Source: ZC4RG30 sp965652645 (GTDB taxonomy: Bacteria > Pseudomonadota > Gammaproteobacteria > Steroidobacterales > Steroidobacteraceae). Taken from it: 64,000 bases of DNA. The notes beneath the pieces were generated by a model. That model worked only from the letters and a program-made list of their open reading frames with translations. It was not told where the DNA came from and did no database searches. This document shows, in pieces, positions 1-11,255 of the stretch; the first letter of the stretch is position 1; each line of letters starts with the position of its first letter. A program made the position numbers and the translations under genes. The stretch lies in NCBI GenBank assembly GCA_965652645.1, contig CBFGXE010000007.1, positions 1-64,000 on the forward strand. Direction: 5' to 3'.

Positions 1-1673
1 GCGCCGTTGTCCGGGGTGATGAAGCCGGTGAGGAAGTCCACGTATTCGCCGGTGGGCTTGTTGTTCTTCATCGGCAGCATGACGATCTTGTGGCCGGTGC
101 GGTGGGCACGGTTCCACGAGCCGTGCAGCACCGCGAATGCCGCGCCGCGATACTCCTTCGGGAACACCGAGGCGCCCTTCGTGGCGGTGTAGAAGCGGAT
201 GCTGGTGGCCGCCGAATGCGCGGTGAACGGCACATCGGGGCGCGTGGCCTTGCCGGCGAGGTCAGGCCGGTCGCCCTTCATGCGCGGCTCCTCGTAGTTG
301 CCCATGTAGTACCAGGGCCAGCCGTAGAACGCACCTTCCTTCACTCGCGTGGCGTAGTCGGGCACCAGGTCATCGCCGAGCTGGTCGCGTTCGTTGACCG
401 TGCACCATACGTCGCCGGTGGCCGGCTGGATGGTCATGCCCACGCAGTTGCGCAGGCCCGTGGCATAAGCCCTGCCCACGGTGTCGTTCCTGCGCATGTC
501 ATACACGCGCACCATGGCGCGGTTCTCTTCCAGGCCCCAGGGCGCGCCCAGGCCATGCTGCTTGTCCCATGCCGCAGCTTCCGCCGGGCTCTTCTTCTCG
601 ATGCTGTCGGCGAAGATGTTGCCCTGCGAGCCCACCGCCAGGAACATGCGGCGGCCGTCCTTCGAGAAGGCGATGTCGCGGGTGAAGTGGCCGCCGCCCA
701 CGGGCGAGATCTGCGGAATCACGACCTCGGGCACGGCGCGCGCCACGGTGTCGCCCGCCTTGTACGCGTAGCGCACCACGCGGTTCACCTCGGCGATGTA
801 CACCCACTGCGGCTTGTCGCCCGAGGGATAGAACGCGATGCCGTAGGGCTGGCCCAGTCCCTGTGCGAACACGGTGGGCGTGGCCGTCCTGCCATCGGCA
901 GTGGGGCGAAGCACCTTGACCCGGCCGCTGTTGGTCTCGGCCAGGAACACATCGCCATTGGGCGCCACCACCATGTTGCGCGGTGCGCCCAGGTCGCTGA
1001 GGTAGACGTCGATGCTGAAACCGGGCGGCAGCTTCAGCTCGGCATCGGCCGGCTTCGGCACCACGGTGGGGAAGTTGGTGGCCGAGGGCGTGGCATTCGG
1101 CGGCGGCAGGTTGTCCAGGTCGATGCGGTGGACCACCCCTGGCGCGTCCTTCTTCCATTCGGCCTCGCCGGGGGGAGGACCGCCGCGGGGCGGCCCGCCG
1201 AAACCACCGAATCCGCCGCCGCCACCACCACCCCGCCCCGGTCCGCCCGCGCCGGACGTGAGCGTGCCGTCGCGCAGGGCGGTGAAATAGGCCACCAGGT
1301 TGGCGCGATCGGTGGCGCTGGGCACCGGAATGACCATCGAGGTGCCCGGCACGGCCTGCGTCGGCGCAGCCAGGAAGTGATCCAGCGAGGCGGCGTCCCA
1401 GGTGATGTCCGAGTTCTTCAGCGCATTGCTGTAGCCGAAACCTGAGCCGGTGGCGGCCTTGCGCCCGATCAGCCCGGCCAGGCCGGGGCCCTGCGCGCCG
1501 CCGTTGTCACCGGGTTCGGCGCTGTGGCACAGCAGGCACTGCGAACGGAACAGGGTGCGGCCCTGTGCGGCGGGTGTGGCAGCGGCGCCGCCCGGTCCGG
1601 GCGCTGCGCCCATTGCCGGCAGCGCGGCCAGGCCGAGCACTGCCGCCAGAATGAAAGAAGTGCGTGATTTCAT
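1..1673 (-). CDS. Cytochrome c / PQQ-type sugar (sorbosone) dehydrogenase fusion, C-terminus cut by window edge
   Basis: Periplasmic quinoprotein-type oxidoreductase with its own electron-transfer haem domain. The ATG at 1673 gives a signal peptide (residues 1 to about 23), then a c-type cytochrome domain with a CLLCH haem site at residues 46-50. A Gly/Pro-rich linker near residues 140-165 leads to a six-bladed propeller of the glucose/sorbosone dehydrogenase family (segments such as LPPGFSIDVY, APRNMVVAPNGDVFLAE, RDIAFSKDGRRMFLAVGS). About 557 residues are visible and no stop is reached, so the C-terminal end lies left of position 1. Substrate cannot be told from sequence; the family oxidises aldoses or sorbosone. 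The cytochrome would pass electrons to a periplasmic carrier (inference). It is transcribed away from the apbE gene that follows. Confidence 0.85.
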   Translation of the reverse strand, partial: MKSRTSFILAAVLGLAALPAMGAAPGPGGAAATPAAQGRTLFRSQCLLCHSAEPGDNGGAQGPGLAGLIGRKAATGSGFGYSNALKNSDITWDAASLDHFLAAPTQAVPGTSMVIPVPSATDRANLVAYFTALRDGTLTSGAGGPGRGGGGGGGFGGFGGPPRGGPPPGEAEWKKDAPGVVHRIDLDNLPPPNATPSATNFPTVVPKPADAELKLPPGFSIDVYLSDLGAPRNMVVAPNGDVFLAETNSGRVKVLRPTADGRTATPTVFAQGLGQPYGIAFYPSGDKPQWVYIAEVNRVVRYAYKAGDTVARAVPEVVIPQISPVGGGHFTRDIAFSKDGRRMFLAVGSQGNIFADSIEKKSPAEAAAWDKQHGLGAPWGLEENRAMVRVYDMRRNDTVGRAYATGLRNCVGMTIQPATGDVWCTVNERDQLGDDLVPDYATRVKEGAFYGWPWYYMGNYEEPRMKGDRPDLAGKATRPDVPFTAHSAATSIRFYTATKGASVFPKEYRGAAFAVLHGSWNRAHRTGHKIVMLPMKNNKPTGEYVDFLTGFITPDNG

Positions 1674-1740
1674 GGTGTCCCCCGGGAGCCTGCGATTCGC
1701 CTGTGAGGATACGGCAAACCCGCCAGGGGCGGGCGGGCGG

Positions 1741-2742
1741 TCAGGGCGGCGCCAGCCCTTTCGAATAGCTGACCTTGCCATCGGCAGCTATGGCGATGGC
1801 ATCCGCGTCGGTGAGGCCATTGATGAAGGCGATGCCCTCCTCGGCTCCCAGGATGAACACGGTCTTGGTGAGGCCGTCGGTGCGCGTGGCGGTGGAGGCG
1901 ATCACCGTGACGCTGCGCAGCTCGTGCGGGGAGCGGCCGGTCTTCGGGTCGAGGATATGGTGGTAACGCACGCCGTCCTCATCGAAATAGCGCTCGTAGT
2001 CGCCGGAGGTGGAGAAGGCGGCATCCACCAGGGGAATGCGCAGCACCACCTCGTCGCGGCGGTCCGGGTGGCGGATGCCGATCACCCAGGGCTGCCCGAA
2101 ACGGTCCCCGATCACGCGGGTGTCGCCGCCGGCGTTGACCATGGCGCGGGTGATGCCGCGGGCCTTCAGGATGTCGATGCCGCGGTCCACGGCATGGCCC
2201 TTGGCGATGCCGCCGAGGTCGATGCGCATGCCCGGCTTGCCGAAGGCCACGGTGCGGCCCGCCGGATCGAGCTTCAGCTGCCGGTAGTCCACGCCCTGCA
2301 GCGCTGCGGCCACGGCCTGGTCATCCGGCCGCTGGTGCGCGCGGTAGTCGTAGAGGTAACCCACGCTGGCATAGGTGATGTCGAAGGCGCCCTTCGACAG
2401 CCGCGAGTACTCCACGGAGGTCTCGAGCAGCGCGAACAGTTCGGGTGCCACCGGCACCGGCCTGCTGCCGGCCCCGGCGTTCACGCGCGACACCTGCGAA
2501 TCGGGCTTGTAGGTGCTCATCAGCGCATCGATGCGCCGCATGTCGGCGAACACGGCCTCGATGGCCGCCTCGCCGGCGGCGCGATCATCGGCCCACAGCT
2601 GCACGGCGCAGCGCGTGCCCATGATGGCTTCCTCGCGCTCCAGCCATTCCGCATGAACGGTGGCTGAACAAAACATTGCACCGGACAGCAGCAGGAGCTG
2701 ATGGAACTGTCGCCAGGCGGATACGGAAGCCTGCTTGCGCAT
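1741..2742 (-). CDS. apbE: FAD:protein FMN transferase (ApbE family)
   Basis: Transfers FMN from FAD to a Thr/Ser of target flavoproteins, acting at the periplasmic face. The 333-residue protein starts at the ATG at 2742; the open frame runs further upstream, but that part is low-complexity and overlaps the divergent SYLF gene. Residues 1-31 form a hydrophobic export signal. Family hallmarks are visible: MGTRCAVQLW near the N-terminus, DLGGIAKGHAVDRG, TSGDYERYF, HHILDPKTGRSP, and near the C-terminus STATRTDGLTKTVF, which carries the Mg-binding Asp and Thr. No obvious client (NqrC, RnfG or FMN-binding domain protein) lies nearby, so the target is unknown. It is divergent from the SYLF gene, with 85 bp between start codons. 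Confidence 0.93.
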   Translation of the reverse strand: MRKQASVSAWRQFHQLLLLSGAMFCSATVHAEWLEREEAIMGTRCAVQLWADDRAAGEAAIEAVFADMRRIDALMSTYKPDSQVSRVNAGAGSRPVPVAPELFALLETSVEYSRLSKGAFDITYASVGYLYDYRAHQRPDDQAVAAALQGVDYRQLKLDPAGRTVAFGKPGMRIDLGGIAKGHAVDRGIDILKARGITRAMVNAGGDTRVIGDRFGQPWVIGIRHPDRRDEVVLRIPLVDAAFSTSGDYERYFDEDGVRYHHILDPKTGRSPHELRSVTVIASTATRTDGLTKTVFILGAEEGIAFINGLTDADAIAIAADGKVSYSKGLAPP

Positions 2743-2827
2743 GCGGCAAACATACCGCAGCGGGAAGTGCTGGAGTAAGCTTCCTGCAACGGACGCGACG
2801 TCGTTCACCCTGGAGACCGAATCCGCC

Positions 2828-3673
2828 ATGAACCGCCTCTTCCGCCACCTCCTCTGCTCGCTGCTGCTGGTCACGGGGCTCTCCGTGCAAGGCATCGCGC
2901 ATGCCCAGGCCGCCGAAGAAGCGCGGCTGCTCACCGCTGCCGACGTGCTCGACAAGCTGCGCGCGCAGCGCGACACCGAGATTCCCGAGCGCCTGCTGCA
3001 GCGCGCCTACGGCGTTGCGGTCATCCCCGGGGTCACCAAGGTGGCCTTCGTGCTGGGCGGGCGCCGCGGCACCGGCGTGCTCACGGTGCGCGACAGCCGC
3101 GGCCGCTTCACCAGCCCGGTGTTCGTGAACCTCACGGGCGGCAGCTTCGGCCTGCAGGCCGGCGCGCAGGAAACCGACATCGTGCTGGTCTTCACCACGC
3201 GGCGCGGCATCGAGGGCATTGCCGACGGCAAGCTCACGCTGGGCGTGGGTGCTTCGGTGGCGGCGGGTCCGGTGGGACGCCAGGCCGAGGCGGCCGCGGG
3301 CAAGGATGCGGAGGTCTATGCCTACTCGCGCAGCCGCGGCATCTTCGTCGGCGTGTCGCTCGACGGCACCGCCATCAGCATCAATGACAAGGCCAACAGT
3401 GCCTTCTACGGGCGCAAGGACGTGCTGGCTTCCGACATCATGAGTGGCGCGGTGAGCCGGGATTCCGAGAACACCGCGCGTTTCCTGGCAGCGCTGGCGC
3501 GCAGCACGGGCGAATCGGCGGAGACCTGGACCGGCGGACCGGCAGCGGATACCTCGGCCACCGGCGTGCCGGGCTCCGCTGACACGCCGGCGCCCGCCGC
3601 CGGCAGCGGTGCCAGCGACGTGCGCACCTTCCCGATGGAAGATCCCTCCCCCGGCGCCGAACCACCGCACTGA
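2828..3673 (+). CDS. Exported SYLF/YSC84-domain lipid-binding protein
   Basis: A 281-residue secreted protein. The start chosen is the ATG at 2828, which gives a clear signal peptide (residues 1 to about 27, ending AHAQA). The body matches the SYLF/YSC84 fold: LLQRAYGVAVIPGVTKVAFVLGG, a Gly-rich strand region GSFGLQAGAQETDIVLVF, then KLTLGVGASVAAGPVGR and a KDAEVYAYSRSRGIFVGVSLDG segment. Eukaryotic SYLF domains bind phosphoinositides; bacterial homologues are commonly exported and of unclear role. The last 60 residues are Ala/Pro/Gly-rich and probably disordered. Its stop is immediately followed by the stop of the convergent AEC transporter gene, leaving no room for a terminator. The function in this organism is not known. 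Confidence 0.85.
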   Translation: MNRLFRHLLCSLLLVTGLSVQGIAHAQAAEEARLLTAADVLDKLRAQRDTEIPERLLQRAYGVAVIPGVTKVAFVLGGRRGTGVLTVRDSRGRFTSPVFVNLTGGSFGLQAGAQETDIVLVFTTRRGIEGIADGKLTLGVGASVAAGPVGRQAEAAAGKDAEVYAYSRSRGIFVGVSLDGTAISINDKANSAFYGRKDVLASDIMSGAVSRDSENTARFLAALARSTGESAETWTGGPAADTSATGVPGSADTPAPAAGSGASDVRTFPMEDPSPGAEPPH

Positions 3674-4576
3674 TCAGCGCGGCAGCAGCCAGAGCGCCAC
3701 GGGCACCAGCACCAGCCCGACCAGCACCGAGATCGAGGCGGCGCTCGCCGCCAGCTCCCGGTGCAGCTTCTCCCGGTCGGAGAACACCACCGCGCTGAAG
3801 CCGATGGGCGCGGCGGCGCCGAGCACGATCACGGCCCGCGTCATCCCTTCGGCGCCGAAGGCCCGGGCCAGCACCAGGCCGAGCGCCAGGCCCAGCACCA
3901 TGCGCAATGCCAGGGCCGACACCACGCGGGCGTCGCGCGCCAGCCGCGCATCAAAGAGCACACCCAGCGCCACGATCACCAGCAACAGGATGAGCTGGCC
4001 GGTGGTGCGCAACACGGCGACCACCCAGTCCGGCAATGCCGCGCCGGAGACATTCAGCAGCAGCGCGGCCAGCAGTGCCCACAGCGGCGGGAAGGTGAAC
4101 ACGCGACCGAGGATGGCGGATGCGCTGGCGCCATGGCCGCCGTACCAGGCCGCCAGCATGTAGACGAAGGTGCTCTGGCCGATGATGTGGCCCAGGTCGA
4201 ACAGTGCCAGCTGCGCGAAACCCTCCTGTCCCCAGGCAGCGATGACGAAGGGAAACAGGAAGCTGTTGTTCAGCGATACCGCGCACAGCACCAGGGCGCC
4301 CGCGTCCGCGCGCGGCAACCGCAGTGCCCTGGCGACAGCCAGGGCCGCCGCCAGCGAGACCAGCATGATGATGAGCGATGCCAGCGGCAGCGAGACAAGG
4401 TCGCTGCGCAGGGAGATGCGGCTGATGTCGGCGATGAACAGTGCCGGCAGGCCGGCGGTGATCACCAGCCGCAGCATCACGCCGGCCTGCGGTGGCCGCA
4501 GCCAGCCCAGGCGCCGCGCGGCAAGGCCGGCGACGAACAGTCCGATCAGCAATGCAATGCGCAGCTCGACGTGCAA
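3674..4576 (-). CDS. AEC-family transporter (auxin efflux carrier/malonate permease type)
   Basis: Inner-membrane permease of 300 residues with about ten hydrophobic segments in two five-helix halves, the AEC/BASS-like architecture. The first half contains AGLPALFIADIS and the centre AVSLNNSFLFPFVIAAWG, typical crossover regions of the family. Bacterial members move malonate, malate or other organic acids; no substrate can be assigned here. The start is a TTG at 4576, 3 bp after the stop of the MHYT-GGDEF gene, with AAGG about 10 nt upstream, so the two genes are probably co-transcribed. Confidence 0.8.
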   Translation of the reverse strand: MHVELRIALLIGLFVAGLAARRLGWLRPPQAGVMLRLVITAGLPALFIADISRISLRSDLVSLPLASLIIMLVSLAAALAVARALRLPRADAGALVLCAVSLNNSFLFPFVIAAWGQEGFAQLALFDLGHIIGQSTFVYMLAAWYGGHGASASAILGRVFTFPPLWALLAALLLNVSGAALPDWVVAVLRTTGQLILLLVIVALGVLFDARLARDARVVSALALRMVLGLALGLVLARAFGAEGMTRAVIVLGAAAPIGFSAVVFSDREKLHRELAASAASISVLVGLVLVPVALWLLPR

Positions 4577-4579
4577 GCG

Positions 4580-5767
4580 TCAGGCCTTCGTGCGCGCGGC
4601 ACGCGCCAGGCGCAGCAGCGTGTCGAGGTCACCACCCTCGTGCGGGAAAAAGCTGGTGCCGATGGCAGGTGTGATGCCCACGTCCACCTCCGGCAGCGAC
4701 ACCGGGCGGGACACCACCTCGCGCACGCGGGCCTCGATGCCCTGCACCTGGGCGGTATCGCGCAGTCCGGCCAGCAACAGCACGAAATGTCCCTTGTCCG
4801 TGCCCACCGTGTCGCCCGGGCGCACCAGCATGGCCAGGCGCTGGCCAAGTTCCTGCCACACATGCTCCCTGAGATGGGAATCGGCAAAGGCCGGCACTTC
4901 TTCCAGCCTCGGGTCGACCAGCATCAGCGCGACCAGCGGATGATCGCCCGGTACTTCATGCAGTGCGCTGAAGCGGCGTTCCAGCAGGTTGCGATCCGCC
5001 AGCGACGCGGCGTCGGCCTCTTCTGCGGAATGGTCGCGCGCGTGGTCGATGATGGTGAGCCCCAGCACCACCAGCAGCGCCAGCGCCGACACCCAGGCGA
5101 TCAACTTCAGCACGTCGTCGGCTTCCGCCAGCGAAGGCTCAGTGACTGCACCCAGGCTGTAGGAATCGGGTGCGAACACCGCGGCGGAAACACCGAAGTA
5201 ATACACGCTGGCGATGGCGATGCCGGTGAACAGGCCGGCACCTGCGCGTGCAATCAGCATGGGCAGCGTGCAGGACTGGCGCAGCACGAAGGCCAGCCAC
5301 AGCGCCAGCCACGAGGCCAGCACGGCGATCACCAGCGCCGTGCGGACGTGCTGCATGTCGTATCGCACCGCCGGGATGACCTGCATGGCGAACAGGCCGG
5401 TGAAATGCACGGCCGCGATGCCGATGCCCATGCACAGGCCGGCGATGGCCAGCTTCAGGCCACGCACGCGCGGGCCACTCACCATCCAGAGGGCGAAGAA
5501 CCAGACCAGCACCGAGAACAGCAGCGAGAACAGCATGGTAGGCACGTGGTGCACCACCGGCACGGGCAGGTGGAAGGCCAGCATCCATAGGTATTGCGCG
5601 GTCCAGACCGCGGCGCCGACTGCCAGCGCGCCAATGCCCAGCCAACCACGTGCGGCGAAGCCGCGGGAGACCGTCACGCGCTGCGCGAGGTTCAGGGCAG
5701 TGAATGAACCCAGCACCGCGAGCAGCACGGACAGCGCGAGCAGCTCAAGGTCGTAGACGCCGGTCAT
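4580..5767 (-). CDS. Membrane protein with degenerate MHYT sensor and degenerate GGDEF domain
   Basis: A 395-residue protein with seven hydrophobic segments in residues 1-250, then a cytoplasmic GGDEF-like domain. The N-terminal half is an MHYT-type sensor in which the MHYT repeats have drifted to AQYLWM, VHFTGLFAM and VYYFGV. Known MHYT domains are proposed to bind a metal and sense diatomic gases. The GGDEF-like domain keeps an RPGD motif at the place of the inhibitory RxxD site, but its active-site loop reads TDKGHF instead of GGDEF, so cyclase activity is not expected. A role as a non-catalytic c-di-GMP receptor or protein scaffold is inference. No EAL domain is present. It probably shares an mRNA with the AEC permease. 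Confidence 0.75.
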   Translation of the reverse strand: MTGVYDLELLALSVLLAVLGSFTALNLAQRVTVSRGFAARGWLGIGALAVGAAVWTAQYLWMLAFHLPVPVVHHVPTMLFSLLFSVLVWFFALWMVSGPRVRGLKLAIAGLCMGIGIAAVHFTGLFAMQVIPAVRYDMQHVRTALVIAVLASWLALWLAFVLRQSCTLPMLIARAGAGLFTGIAIASVYYFGVSAAVFAPDSYSLGAVTEPSLAEADDVLKLIAWVSALALLVVLGLTIIDHARDHSAEEADAASLADRNLLERRFSALHEVPGDHPLVALMLVDPRLEEVPAFADSHLREHVWQELGQRLAMLVRPGDTVGTDKGHFVLLLAGLRDTAQVQGIEARVREVVSRPVSLPEVDVGITPAIGTSFFPHEGGDLDTLLRLARAARTKA

Positions 5768-5783
5768 GGATCAGCGCCGGGTG

Positions 5784-6416
<633 letters not shown>

Positions 6417-6459
6417 GGCTGGCTGCGCGTAAGGGACGGACTGGTATCATTCACCTCCC

Positions 6460-6732
6460 ATGACGATGATTCAAGCCGCGCACAACCTGCGCAAGCCGCA
6501 CACCGAGGAACCCGCGCCCTACGGCATCCGCGTGAGCCTGCGCGAGAACGATCCTTTCCGCCGGCTGCTTGGGCCGGACTGGCATCGCCTGCACTGGTAT
6601 CGCACCGCGAAGGAACGCGATGCCGCGCTGGCCGAGATGAGCCGCCGCCACGACTATTCGCGCCGCGCCGACACGCCCACGCTGGTGTTCTCGAAGGTGG
6701 AGAACCTCGCCGCCAGCCGCGGCCTGGCCTGA
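6460..6732 (+). CDS. Small conserved-type hypothetical protein, 90 residues
   Basis: A short basic soluble protein with no signal peptide or membrane segment. It has a compact, well-formed sequence (GIRVSLRENDPFRRLLGPDW, then HWYRTAKERDAALAEMSRRHDYSRRADTP) with aromatic and charged residues typical of a folded domain, and codon usage like its neighbours. It stands alone between two minus-strand genes. A second ATG two codons in (6466) is an alternative start. I do not recognise a named family. Confidence 0.65.
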   Translation: MTMIQAAHNLRKPHTEEPAPYGIRVSLRENDPFRRLLGPDWHRLHWYRTAKERDAALAEMSRRHDYSRRADTPTLVFSKVENLAASRGLA

Positions 6733-6745
6733 AGCCGGCGCGGGA

Positions 6746-8977
6746 CTAGAAACCCAGTCCCAGCGACAGATAGAAGGCGTGCCGCCCGCGGCTGTCGAAG
6801 CCGGTGGCGAACAGCGCAGGTCCCAGGGGCGTGTCGAGCCCCACGAACAGGCTGGCATTCTTGCGCGCACTGCGCAGGCTGATGTCGCTGCGACGCTGCC
6901 ATGCATTGCCGGCCTCCACCGAAGCGCCGGCGTAGAACGGCAGGTTGAGCAGGCCCTCGCCGCGCCGCCCCACGCGGTGCATGTACACCACCCGCGCCAT
7001 CGCCAGCTGCGTGCCGGTGAGTGAATCGCGCGGCAGTCCGGAGAGATGCAGGAAGCCGCCCAGTGGAAAATAACTGCGCTCATCGGCGAAGTCGGGGTCG
7101 AGCAGCGAGCCGGCGGTGATCCAGCCCATCAGCGAGTGCCCGTCCCAGGAACGCACGCCGCGCCAGTCCAGCAGCACCGAGTCGGAGACGCGCTCGAGCC
7201 GGCGGTCGGAAACCTGTGCGCGCCATTCCACTTTCGCCGACTGCCCGCGCCGCGGGAAGGATGCGCTGTCGAGGCTGTCGAAGCTGTAGCGGGCGAACAG
7301 CTCGTTGAACTGGAAGTCCAGCGGCGCCTGGGTGTCTTCCCCCAGCCGCACGCGCGACTCGCCCAGCGTGCGTTCGCCGCCGGCGCGCAACTCGCCGGAA
7401 TTGCCGATCTCCCTGCCCAGCGCACCGCCATAACGCAGCGACCGCACGCGCAGCTCGCCGATCTGGCGATCGCCTTCGTATTGCGGGACATTGCGCACCT
7501 CGTACAGCGCCGCCGGCTCCAGGAACCAGCGGCGGCGCAGCGAGAACGGCAGGTAAAGCTCGGTGCCGATGCGCGGATTGCCACCCACCTGCCCGTCCCA
7601 TATCCACTCGGCGCCGAACTCGTTGATGTCGGTGAGCACCAGGCGCAGGGCGGCGTCGAAGCTGGTGTTGCCCTCGAAGTCGTCCTGCAGACGCAGGCCG
7701 GCGCGGATGTAGTTGGGTCCCCAGGAGGTGGGGCGGGCGGAAAACAGCAGGTCGGTGCGGGTGGACGGGCCGGAATCTTCATGGCCGGAGAGGCGGTAGT
7801 CGAGCAACTCCAGGCGACCCTGTCCGTAGTGGCGGGCCACGCGCCGGCGCAGCGCATTCACGTCGAGCGGCTTGCCGGCGAGGTCGCCGAACAGCAGCTC
7901 CACGGGTTCGGCGTAGTCTTCCGAACCGGCCTCCACGCCCACGGTGCGCACCTGGATGGGCCGGGGTTCATGCCGCCGCGCCGCCAGGTACGCGTCGTAT
8001 TGCTGCGGGGAAACGGCCAGCGCGGCGAACCGCGCGCGCGCCTTTTCGGCGGCCTCGGTGCCGGCGCGGACGATGTGCGAGAGCCGGGTGAAATTGTAGG
8101 AAGAAGTGTCGGTGAGCACGGGGCTCACCAGCACGTCGCCTGCCGTCAGCGAGGCGATCTGCTTCTCCACCTCGCGGCGAAGCAGGATCACCAGCATCTG
8201 GTTGGCGACATTGGTGGCCGAGTCCAGGCGCTCGCGGCTGGCCAGTGGCAGGCCCACGTCGACCACGATGACGCGGTCCACGCCCATGGCGCGGGCGATG
8301 TCCACCGGCAGGTTGTTGGCCAGGCCGCCGTCGACCAGCAGGCGCCCTTCCCTTTCCACCGGCGCGAAGATGCCGGGGGCGGAGAGGCTGGCGCGCAAGG
8401 CACTGGCCAGGTCGCCGCCGCCGATCACCACGGCGTCGCCGGTTTCCAGATCGGTGGCCACGGCGCGGAACGGCGTGGGCAGGTCGTCGAAGCTGGCGAT
8501 GCCGGCCACCGGCAGCGTGAGCTCGCGCAGCAGCTGGCTGAGTTTCTGGCCCTGGATCAGGCCGTTGGGCAGTTGCAGGCGCCCCTCGCGGAAGCCCAGC
8601 GGCAGCTGCACCAGGAAGTCGCCGTCCTCGGCGCGGCGGCGGAAGTTCAGCAGCGAGCGCGCCGGCCGGTCGCGGAAGGCATCTTCCCAGTCGATGGTGT
8701 CGAGCTGGCGCTCGATCTCGGCGGCAGACATGCCGCTGGCGTAGAGACCGCCCACCACCGCGCCCATGCTGGTGCCGGCGATGGCGTCAATGGGCACGCG
8801 CATCTCCTCCAGCACCTTCAGCACGCCCACGTGCGCTGCGCCGCGCGCGCCGCCTCCTGACAGCACCAGCCCGATGCGGGGGCGCGGGGAGGCTTCGGGG
8901 CCAGCTTCGGCAGCGCGGCCGGGAGCGGCAAGGGCCATGGCCAGCCAGAGCAGGAACAGGCTGAAAGGGGCGCGCAT
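6746..8977 (-). CDS. plpD: Patatin-like phospholipase with C-terminal Omp85-type barrel (PlpD, type Vd secretion)
   Basis: A secreted lipase fused to its own outer-membrane translocator. Residues 1-22 are a signal peptide. The patatin domain follows, with the oxyanion GGGARG at 41-46, the nucleophile motif GTSMG at 68-72 (Ser70) and the catalytic Asp in VDGGLANNLPV. After about residue 320 comes a POTRA-like segment (PIQVRTVGVEAGSEDYAEPVELLFGD is cut short here as PIQVRTVGVEAG), then a beta-barrel of the Omp85/BamA type to the C-terminal LSLGLGF. The 743-residue length agrees with Pseudomonas PlpD. The family is a phospholipase A1/lipase whose passenger is exposed or released. The gene is divergent from icd, with 40 bp between start codons. 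Confidence 0.9.
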   Translation of the reverse strand: MRAPFSLFLLWLAMALAAPGRAAEAGPEASPRPRIGLVLSGGGARGAAHVGVLKVLEEMRVPIDAIAGTSMGAVVGGLYASGMSAAEIERQLDTIDWEDAFRDRPARSLLNFRRRAEDGDFLVQLPLGFREGRLQLPNGLIQGQKLSQLLRELTLPVAGIASFDDLPTPFRAVATDLETGDAVVIGGGDLASALRASLSAPGIFAPVEREGRLLVDGGLANNLPVDIARAMGVDRVIVVDVGLPLASRERLDSATNVANQMLVILLRREVEKQIASLTAGDVLVSPVLTDTSSYNFTRLSHIVRAGTEAAEKARARFAALAVSPQQYDAYLAARRHEPRPIQVRTVGVEAGSEDYAEPVELLFGDLAGKPLDVNALRRRVARHYGQGRLELLDYRLSGHEDSGPSTRTDLLFSARPTSWGPNYIRAGLRLQDDFEGNTSFDAALRLVLTDINEFGAEWIWDGQVGGNPRIGTELYLPFSLRRRWFLEPAALYEVRNVPQYEGDRQIGELRVRSLRYGGALGREIGNSGELRAGGERTLGESRVRLGEDTQAPLDFQFNELFARYSFDSLDSASFPRRGQSAKVEWRAQVSDRRLERVSDSVLLDWRGVRSWDGHSLMGWITAGSLLDPDFADERSYFPLGGFLHLSGLPRDSLTGTQLAMARVVYMHRVGRRGEGLLNLPFYAGASVEAGNAWQRRSDISLRSARKNASLFVGLDTPLGPALFATGFDSRGRHAFYLSLGLGF

Positions 8978-9017
8978 TTGACGTCAAGGATAATCCATTA
9001 CGGTAAGCTTCCCGCCC

Positions 9018-11251
<2,234 letters not shown>

Positions 11252-11255
<4 letters not shown>

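Noticed and set aside
3761..5590. 609-codon plus-strand open frame
   Set aside because: Rich in Gln/His/Arg low-complexity composition and opposite to the AEC and MHYT-GGDEF genes, which have clear family signatures; a GC-rich antisense shadow.
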